The translations under genes and the position numbers were made by a program. The notes beneath the pieces were generated by a model. That model worked only from the letters and a program-made list of their open reading frames with translations, did not search any database and was not told the origin of the DNA. A DNA stretch of 64,000 nt from assembly GCA_964482515.1 (NCBI GenBank), contig CAYZXT010000002.1:1-64000 (forward strand), read 5' to 3'. The DNA is from CAYZXT01 sp964482515 (GTDB lineage: Bacteria > Elusimicrobiota > Elusimicrobia > FEN-1173). Below, piece by piece: positions 57,871 through 64,000 of this stretch (position 1 is its first letter; each line of letters opens with the position of its first letter).

Positions 57871-59733
57871 ATGCGCTGGAAAGCCTTCATCCCGACCGTC
57901 GTCATCACCGCGCTCATCGCGGTCTTCACCATTTTCTTCATGGATGGAATGATCGAACGCGCCATCGAAAAGGTCGGCACTTCGGCCAACGGCGCCAAGG
58001 TCGAGCTGGACAGCGTCCGAACCAGCATCATCCATCTGACCGTGACGCTGAATCGCCTGCAGGTGGCCGACGAGCAGGCGCCCATGACCAATTCCTTCGA
58101 CATCGGCCGCATCCAGTTCCACCTCGCGCCCAAACCGCTCACCTGGAAGAAGATCATCATCGAAGATGCTTCCATCACGGACATCCGCACGGGCACGGCG
58201 CGCAAATACAGCGGGGCCATCGCCAAAAAAGACGAAGAGAAGAAACCCGAAGAACCGTCCAAGGCCGCGGAACTCGGAAAAGAAGCCGCCTCCTTCGCCG
58301 TGGCGAATTTGAAAGAGCAGTACGACCCCAAACAGCTCGTCTCGACGGAAAACTTGGCTTCCTACAAGAAGATCCAGGAAGAACAGGCCCGCTTCGCCCA
58401 GTTGTCCCAGGACTGGCAGGCGAGGGTGGATGCGGTGAAGGTGGAGGACAAAGCCAAGGAAGCCGACGCTTTCGTCAAATCGGTGAAAGGCGAAAATTTC
58501 TCGGGGATTGAAGGGCTGAAAAAAGCCAAGGACACCCTAGACCAGGCGGCCAAACTGCGGGATGATTTCCAGCAGACGCAAAAGAGTTTCAACGAACTGA
58601 AAAGCTCGCTGCAAAACGAGATCGCCCAATCCAAGAACGCGCTGAAGGAGATCGACGCGCTGCGCCAGCAGGACATGGACAACGCCGTGGGCCAGGTGAA
58701 GTCCGGCTTCTCCGCCGAAGGGATCACCCGCGGGCTGATCGGCCCGGAATGGAACGGCCGGCTGCAAACCGGCCTCGGCTGGTTCCAAAAAGTCCGCAAG
58801 CTCATCCCGGAAAAGAAAGCGGGCGAAAAGGAACCGCCCCCGCCGCCGCGACTGGGCAGGGACATTTCCTTCCCCTTCCGGTACAGCTGGCCGGCCTTTC
58901 ATTTGAAACACGCCTCCCTGAGCGGCGTCACTTCCGGGGACCGGCCGTTGGATTATAAAGGCGTGCTCACGGATGTTTCGTCCGATCCCAAGCTGGTCGG
59001 GCGTCCCATCGCCCTCGAGGTCGCGGGAAAGAGCGCCTCCGGGTCCGAGGCGCTGGCGCTGCGGGCGGAATTCGATTTCACGAAGGACGTCGCCCGCCAG
59101 GCGGTAAAAATGAAATACAGCGGTCTTCCCCTGGCCGGGACGAAACTCGGGAACGTGGGCGGACCGGTGAGCATCAAGGACGGGATGGGGACGGTCGAAG
59201 CGGACCTGGAAGCGCGCGGCGAACAAATCTCCGGAACGATCGATTTCAACGCGGCACCGGCGCAGCTCGAACATACGCCGGACAAGACGAACGACCGGCT
59301 GATGGCGCTCCTCCACGACGTCCTTTCGGGCGTGAACGCCCTGAACATCGGCGTGCGCGTTTCCGACACGATCAGCTCGCCGAATCTGAAAATCACGTCT
59401 AGCATCGACAACCAGCTGAACGACGCCGTCAAACAAGTCCTCCAAAAACAGCTGGACGAATTGAAGGCCCAAGTCCAGCGGCGCGTGGACGAACTGATAA
59501 AAGGCGAACGGCAGAAACTTTTGGACATGGTGAACAACCGCACCGGCGGGGTCACCGAAAAGCTCAATCAAAAAGACGGCGCCCTGAAAGCCGCCCAGGA
59601 CCAGGTCCAGAAAGCCATGGACGATTTGAAAAAGAAAGCCGCTTCCTCCGCGCCGATCCCCGGCCTCGGCGGCGGTGATTCCAACGGCAAACCCGCAGTC
59701 CCCGACTTAAAAAAACTTTTCAAGAAAAAATAA
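57871..59733 (+). CDS. TIGR03545-like AsmA-related envelope protein
   Basis: A protein of 620 residues with an N-terminal membrane helix (about 7-29). An AsmA-like start follows (IEKVGTSANGAKVELDSVRTSI, RLQVADEQAPMTNSFDIGRIQFHL), then a long coiled coil (about 130-290), a beta-rich middle (about 325-480) and a helical C-terminus ending KKLFKKK. The NSFDIGRI/APMTN blocks match TIGR03545, whose members pair with TIGR03546. It probably spans the periplasm, as AsmA-like lipid-transfer proteins do. Function inferred only. Confidence 0.8.
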   Translation: MRWKAFIPTVVITALIAVFTIFFMDGMIERAIEKVGTSANGAKVELDSVRTSIIHLTVTLNRLQVADEQAPMTNSFDIGRIQFHLAPKPLTWKKIIIEDASITDIRTGTARKYSGAIAKKDEEKKPEEPSKAAELGKEAASFAVANLKEQYDPKQLVSTENLASYKKIQEEQARFAQLSQDWQARVDAVKVEDKAKEADAFVKSVKGENFSGIEGLKKAKDTLDQAAKLRDDFQQTQKSFNELKSSLQNEIAQSKNALKEIDALRQQDMDNAVGQVKSGFSAEGITRGLIGPEWNGRLQTGLGWFQKVRKLIPEKKAGEKEPPPPPRLGRDISFPFRYSWPAFHLKHASLSGVTSGDRPLDYKGVLTDVSSDPKLVGRPIALEVAGKSASGSEALALRAEFDFTKDVARQAVKMKYSGLPLAGTKLGNVGGPVSIKDGMGTVEADLEARGEQISGTIDFNAAPAQLEHTPDKTNDRLMALLHDVLSGVNALNIGVRVSDTISSPNLKITSSIDNQLNDAVKQVLQKQLDELKAQVQRRVDELIKGERQKLLDMVNNRTGGVTEKLNQKDGALKAAQDQVQKAMDDLKKKAASSAPIPGLGGGDSNGKPAVPDLKKLFKKK

Positions 59734-59812
59734 TACGCCGTCATCTGCATGCGCCCCTCTTCCGGCAAACAGAGGGTCATGCCCAGCGGCAAGAGAGAGG
59801 CAAACCATCCCC

Positions 59813-60151
59813 ATGGCCGACATCCCCGCGCAGTTCGAAAACGCCACCGTTAAACTGAAGGCCAACGTCTATTTCGACGGCAAGGTCGTCAGCCACACCA
59901 TCATCACCAAGGATGGCAAACGAAAAACCGTTGGGATCATCTATAGAGGCGTTTATAAGTTCAACACGGAAGCGCCGGAGCGGATGGAACTGATCGCCGG
60001 CGATTGCCGCGTCAAGCTGGATGGATCGAAAAGCTGGTGGAACTACAAGATGGGCGACAAGTTCGATGTTCCCGGCAACTCCTCCTTCGAGATCGCCGTG
60101 GACCAAGGGATGCTGGAATACATTTGCTCCTTCGAGGACTCAAAAAAGTAA
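59813..60151 (+). CDS. ppnP: Pyrimidine/purine nucleoside phosphorylase (PpnP, DUF1255)
   Basis: A small cupin-type enzyme of 112 residues that phosphorolyses several nucleosides to free base and ribose-1-phosphate. It shows ANVYFDGKVVSHTI, GIIYRGVYKFNTEAPERMELIAGDC, DKFDVPGNSSFEIAVD and a C-terminal YICSF, all as in PpnP. It is slightly longer than the usual 93-105 residues. It stands alone after the TIGR03545-like gene; a purine-rich stretch lies 13 nt before the ATG. Confidence 0.9.
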   Translation: MADIPAQFENATVKLKANVYFDGKVVSHTIITKDGKRKTVGIIYRGVYKFNTEAPERMELIAGDCRVKLDGSKSWWNYKMGDKFDVPGNSSFEIAVDQGMLEYICSFEDSKK

Positions 60152-60156
60152 CGCCT

Positions 60157-60240
60157 TCATCCCGGCATGATTCTAGCCGGGATCCAAAAACTAAGCTCTA
60201 TCGGATAATTCATCTGGATTCCGGCTTTCGCCGGAATGAC
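60157..60240. repeat. REP-like inverted repeat, copy 4
   Basis: The right arm (60214-60240) is a perfect copy of the 27-bp unit. The left side (about 60157-60186) is a diverged hairpin (CCCGGC/GCCGGG). It lies just after ppnP, in the convergent gap before the large minus-strand gene. Confidence 0.85.
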
Positions 60241-60252
60241 GAATACAAAAGA

Positions 60253-60288
60253 AAACCCCGGCCACGCGAATCAGCGGAGCCGGGGTTT
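60253..60288 (-). terminator. Rho-independent terminator of the large membrane-protein gene
   Basis: A 10-bp perfect stem (AAACCCCGGC/GCCGGGGTTT) with a 16-nt loop continues on the minus strand as TCTTTTG, a T-rich tail. It lies 56 nt after the stop of the gene at 60344. On the plus strand the T-tail is short, so it may serve ppnP only weakly. Confidence 0.75.
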
Positions 60289-60343
60289 CATATTATTGTT
60301 CATGCCGTCCGACAGACCGGCACCTCACCTAGCGGCGAGGACC

Positions 60344-63300
60344 TTACGCGCTCTCGAGGATCCTCCGGAGTTTCTCCAGGCTCTCGGCCATCTCCCTGGA
60401 GATCACGACGGTCTTGTCCGTGGCGGCCAAATAAACCACCAGCGTGATCCAGGCCTCCCCCGTCGTCTTGTAGTAGTCGGAATCCCTCAACAGTTCCCAG
60501 TCCCAATGGGACAGGTCCGCGGCCGCAATGGTCATGCGCCTTTTGGCGCGTCCATCCGCCTTTTCATATTTCTGATAGAGGCTGACCGGGTTCAACCGGC
60601 CCGAGGCCGCGCTGAACAGGTTGCCGTCCGGATCCAGTTTCGCCTGAACTACGAGGCCAGCCAGATCCTCCAACGCCGGCGGCAGTTCGCCGCCCAGGGC
60701 CGCGCGGAGCTGGTCCTTGATGGCGCTGATCGTCGCCGGAGCGATGGGCTCGGATTCCATGGTGATGAAGAGGATCTCCTGTCCCTGCCGGATGGCCGTG
60801 GCCAAATGACGCAACTGGTCCGCCCCCAGGGGATCGCGGCCCGGAACGGTTTTGGCAATTTCCTGGACGTAGAGATCGCCGGTCTTGACCGGGAACTTGG
60901 ACTGCGCGGCGTTGTTCTCCGGGAACTGTACCGCCCCGAACCCGCGTTCCATGATGTCGAGGAAATTGCGGGCGTCGACGGCGGTGGTCGCCTTGCCGGT
61001 CAAGGACTCCTGCATCATCAACAGGAACCGCGCCGCGAAGGTCGCGTCGAAGGACAGCCTGGCGGCCCGCGCCTGTTTGGCATCAAGCGGTTCGCCGTCG
61101 GCCGATTGTCCAAGCGCTTCCATGGCGAAAGCGGCGCCGACCGTCCACATCGTTTCCGCGGCGAAGCGCGGAAACTCCTTCCGCTGCTCCCGGGCCCCGA
61201 GGGCCTTGAAGCGTTCCAAAGCTAAACGGAGGTTCTCGTTGTTTTCGAAGGGCAGGCGCGCCAGGCGGAGAAATTCCATTTGCGCGTCCGTCATCTTGAA
61301 CTCCCGCGGCAGCAGGACCGGCAATCCCTGATAGAGGGAAACCAGGTCTGCGTAGACCAGGTTGCTTTGGGCCTGGTCGTAGGCGCGTTGCATGGCGAAC
61401 ACATCGATCGGCATGCGGGTCCCGAGGGTCTCGTTGCGGGAATAAACCGCGTGCCAGATATCGTCCATGTAATGGATCTGGTCCTTATAGCGACCGACGG
61501 TAGAGTCGGAAGGACCGCGGCGGGGTTGCGAAGGAGCCCCGCGGTTTATCACCCAATGAAACAGCGGAATGACAAGCAGCAGGAGCGCAACGACGAGAAT
61601 TGTCGTGCCGGGGACCATCGCCTGGGCCAATGCCACGTCGCCCAGCCGCGCGGCGACGGAAACGGCCGACAAAGCGCCTCCCAGCATGGCGGAGACCGAC
61701 CCCGTCATCGCGCTCAACATGAAGACGAAGCGATTCAGCTCCGCCCGGCCGAAGAGATCGCCGTCCTCGTTGAAGAGGCCGCGGAGCGCCGGGAAGTTGT
61801 TGTAGATGAAGCCCAGCCCGCGATCGCCCAACAGACGGTCGTCAAGCAAATGCGGCAGAGCGACGGCCAAGGTCGCGGCTAGGAGAGTGTTGCCCAGCCG
61901 GAATTCGACCGGCGACAGGAAGAAGGCGGCCAACCCCAGCGCCACGGGGATGACGAACTCCGTCAGGGCCGCGCCGCGGAAAGACTTCCGGTAGTCTTCA
62001 CCCGCGAACCAGGAACCGACGGAAGAGGCGGACGGCGAATCGGGAAGACCGTTCACGGTTGTCCCGGGCGTGCGCTGGTCCAAATAAAACGGCACGCCCG
62101 CGCGCCGGGCCGCCGTCGCCAAGACTTTGACGGGTCGATTTGTTTGATAGAGGACATCCGAGGGCTTGATGACCGCGCCATTCGTATTGTCCTGCTCCAG
62201 CGTCATGAACTCGGAGGTGAGTTGCTTGGAATTGGAGATCGAAATGAAACTGATGTTCCGGACGGGGGCCAGCAATTCTTTCATTTCATAAACGTTGCCG
62301 CTGACCTGAACATCCAGTCCGATGGGCATCGCGGTCGTACCGCGGACGCCCAATGCGCGCATCAACCAGCGCCACACAGGGCCATTGAACAAGCCGACCA
62401 TCCATTGCCTGAACCGGCCGTAAACAGGCGCCAGTCCAAGATCGCCCAGGACGGCCATGGCGCGGTCCACTTCCTCATAATTCCGGACGCCCTTCAAGAC
62501 AAGCTTGACGTTCGCATGTCTCGCCGCGACGCGCGCGATGACTTCCAGGTCGAGACGGAAGAAATCCTTATCGACATTCAGGCCTTTGGCCAGCCCATGG
62601 CTGCCGAAGTCCGGGTTCGCTTCGGTGGTTTCGAACTCCGCGCCGCGTGACAAGCCGCGGTAATCGATAGACAGACCATCGTCGGTCCCGATGACCAGAG
62701 AGCGGCCCCGGCGCCCGGACTCGATCGCCGCCGCTTCCAAGGCTTGCTCGAGCCGCGCCTCGTAATCGGCCCGGTCCATGGCCCGGTAATGAACGCCGAA
62801 TCCCATCCGGACGCCCGCAATGTTGATTTGATCGTAGTCGACCGGCCGGGCATAGCTTTCCGCCCCGCGATCGATGATGAAGTCGAACCCGACCGCCTCT
62901 TTCGCGTGCCGTGGGACCTTGAATCCCCTCTTCGTCAGGTTGGTCGCCACCTTCTCATAGGCTTCAATTACGACCGACACGGAGTCATAGCCCATGTTCC
63001 TGAGGATGACACCGTAGTTTTCCTGGCCGCGAACAGAGGGATCGTTGCCGCAGAAACCGGACTCGATGTGCGTCCCGTGTTTCTTGTTGTAGTCCCGGAT
63101 CACCTTGACGATGCGGGCGTTCCACCGGAGAACGGACGGACTGTAGGCTGTCACCGCGTTCTTCAGCCAGGCGTGGCTGGTGTTGCGGTCGATCTTTCCG
63201 ATGGTCTGCAGGCCGTCGTTGCCGCCGGTGGAGATGAAGTCGATCCCCTGGTCGAGAAAATCCTCGATGTTGATCGAGTTCGTGGGGATCTCCGTCATGA

Positions 63301-64000
63301 TGCCGCGTTTCACCATGTCCTTGGTGAGTCCGGCGGCGTCCATATGCCTCAACAGCGCCGCCACGTCCTCCGGCCGGCGAACCACCGGCGCGAACACGGC
63401 CAGCTTCGACCGCTTCGTCGCCGCCACCCGGCGGATGGCTTCCAACTGCCACCTCAGCGTTTCAGGATGGGCGAGCAGCAGGTCCAAGCCCCGCATGCCC
63501 TTCATCGGGTTGCGCTCATCATTCACATACCGTTCGGCGCCGCGGACGTTGTTGTATTCATCGCTTTTGCGATCGTCCAAACGAATGTACAGCCGCTTGT
63601 CCAAAAGACCGATCACTTCGCCTAAGATGCGGCGGTCCTTCCGCGCGAAGATCTTCCAGGGCTTATCAAGGTCCGCATACAGCCGCTTCAACTGTTCCAG
63701 CGTCTCCTGGTCACCGAGCCCGACCTCATAATAATGGTCGACGAGTTCGAGCGTCCTCAGACGGAGGGCCGCGTCGCCGATCTGCTGGGCGCGGAACACG
63801 ACCTCCTCCTTCGGCGCGTTCAGCGTCTCCGCCGTGGCCTGGAGCCATTCGGCCAGGATGGAGATATAGAAGTCCTCGCCCGAATTGTACCCGGCCGTCA
63901 GTTCCTGCACGTAGCGGAACAGGTAGGCGTCCGTGTTCTGCAGCCACGAATTCAAGACGGAAACGTAGTAGTCCTCGATGGTTTTATAGCCGGAGGACTC
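60344..64000 (-). CDS. Very large membrane protein with a PEP-utilising enzyme-like barrel (N-terminus cut by window edge)
   Basis: At least 1218 residues, open to the right edge. Visible parts: an N-terminal helical region with a repeated motif (EDYYVSVLNSWL and EDFYISILAEWL); a PEP-synthase/PPDK-type TIM barrel (about 165-350) with NPMKGMRG, TEIPTNSINIEDFL, GGNDGLQTIGKIDR and catalytic-type Cys317 (GFCGNDPS); a second alpha/beta region (about 370-600); two pairs of membrane helices (about 680-715 and 755-816); and a helical C-terminus. The barrel keeps the key residues, but no phospho-His or ATP-grasp domain is visible. Upstream domains are unknown and no function can be assigned. A terminator follows. 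Confidence 0.8.
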   Translation of the reverse strand, partial: ESSGYKTIEDYYVSVLNSWLQNTDAYLFRYVQELTAGYNSGEDFYISILAEWLQATAETLNAPKEEVVFRAQQIGDAALRLRTLELVDHYYEVGLGDQETLEQLKRLYADLDKPWKIFARKDRRILGEVIGLLDKRLYIRLDDRKSDEYNNVRGAERYVNDERNPMKGMRGLDLLLAHPETLRWQLEAIRRVAATKRSKLAVFAPVVRRPEDVAALLRHMDAAGLTKDMVKRGIMTEIPTNSINIEDFLDQGIDFISTGGNDGLQTIGKIDRNTSHAWLKNAVTAYSPSVLRWNARIVKVIRDYNKKHGTHIESGFCGNDPSVRGQENYGVILRNMGYDSVSVVIEAYEKVATNLTKRGFKVPRHAKEAVGFDFIIDRGAESYARPVDYDQINIAGVRMGFGVHYRAMDRADYEARLEQALEAAAIESGRRGRSLVIGTDDGLSIDYRGLSRGAEFETTEANPDFGSHGLAKGLNVDKDFFRLDLEVIARVAARHANVKLVLKGVRNYEEVDRAMAVLGDLGLAPVYGRFRQWMVGLFNGPVWRWLMRALGVRGTTAMPIGLDVQVSGNVYEMKELLAPVRNISFISISNSKQLTSEFMTLEQDNTNGAVIKPSDVLYQTNRPVKVLATAARRAGVPFYLDQRTPGTTVNGLPDSPSASSVGSWFAGEDYRKSFRGAALTEFVIPVALGLAAFFLSPVEFRLGNTLLAATLAVALPHLLDDRLLGDRGLGFIYNNFPALRGLFNEDGDLFGRAELNRFVFMLSAMTGSVSAMLGGALSAVSVAARLGDVALAQAMVPGTTILVVALLLLVIPLFHWVINRGAPSQPRRGPSDSTVGRYKDQIHYMDDIWHAVYSRNETLGTRMPIDVFAMQRAYDQAQSNLVYADLVSLYQGLPVLLPREFKMTDAQMEFLRLARLPFENNENLRLALERFKALGAREQRKEFPRFAAETMWTVGAAFAMEALGQSADGEPLDAKQARAARLSFDATFAARFLLMMQESLTGKATTAVDARNFLDIMERGFGAVQFPENNAAQSKFPVKTGDLYVQEIAKTVPGRDPLGADQLRHLATAIRQGQEILFITMESEPIAPATISAIKDQLRAALGGELPPALEDLAGLVVQAKLDPDGNLFSAASGRLNPVSLYQKYEKADGRAKRRMTIAAADLSHWDWELLRDSDYYKTTGEAWITLVVYLAATDKTVVISREMAESLEKLRRILESA

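Noticed and set aside
15190..60240. The repeats at 15190, 32870, 57778 and 60157 as a CRISPR array
   Set aside because: They are single dispersed inverted repeats, not tandem direct repeats with spacers, and no cas gene is present.

Overview
The window is GC-rich, densely packed DNA from a Gram-negative bacterium. Outer-membrane factors, a TonB-dependent receptor, an AsmA-like protein, a heptose-epimerase-like enzyme and lipoprotein or signal peptides all point to two membranes. The organism has an NAD-linked bidirectional [NiFe]-hydrogenase, a Rieske/cytochrome b complex with multihaem cytochromes, and many PAS/receiver signalling proteins. A PorV-like barrel beside a large secreted protein with a FlgD-like C-terminal domain fits lineages such as Elusimicrobiota or other poorly cultured phyla. 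That taxonomic guess is weak inference; no rRNA or ribosomal protein is present to anchor it.

Layout. 1-10984 (minus): an overlapping operon of Ni permease, hoxE-F-U-Y-H, a HoxW-type protease, hypA, hypF, hypC, hypD and hypE (hypE runs off the left edge; no hypB is visible). 11135-17178 (minus): tetR, outer-membrane factor, adaptor and RND pump. 17413-23271 (plus): ECF sigma factor, outer-membrane factor, a second RND pump, rhodanese lipoprotein and DUF2892 protein, with no adaptor gene. 23280-31549 (minus): two paralogous PAS hybrid kinases bracketing a TonB receptor and a solute-binding protein. 31564-38259 (minus): TPR/HEAT-like protein, PorV-like/TPR protein and a kelch-repeat surface protein. 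38312-42188 (minus): five two-component proteins. 42352-47266 (plus): quinone oxidoreductase, FlgD/OmpA-like protein and AsmA-like protein. 47352-48946 (plus): tRNA-Ser(GGA), tag and an hldD-like epimerase. 48971-52454 (minus): response regulator, fixC, fixX, nfu and mrp. 52675-57087 (minus): Rieske, cytochrome b, pentahaem and monohaem cytochromes c, ending in a clear terminator. 57257-60151 (plus): a TIGR03546/TIGR03545-type pair and ppnP. 60344-64000 (minus): a very large membrane protein with a PEP-utilising barrel, cut by the right edge.

How it may fit together. HoxEFUYH exchanges electrons between H2 and NAD(H), and the Ni permease and Hyp/HoxW proteins build its active site. ETF:quinone oxidoreductase (FixCX) and the b6-type Rieske complex would handle the quinone pool. 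The hydrogenase operon, the tetR efflux operon and the sigma/efflux operon each carry a Crp/Fnr-shaped dyad (TGA-N6-TCA) 32-33 bp from a plausible -10 box, which suggests one redox-type regulator controls all three. Three genes (sigma factor, qor, TIGR03546) have a -10 box ending exactly 7 nt before the start codon and no ribosome-binding site, as expected for leaderless mRNAs. Four copies of a roughly 67-bp inverted repeat are scattered between genes; one appears to supply the start codon of a neighbouring gene.
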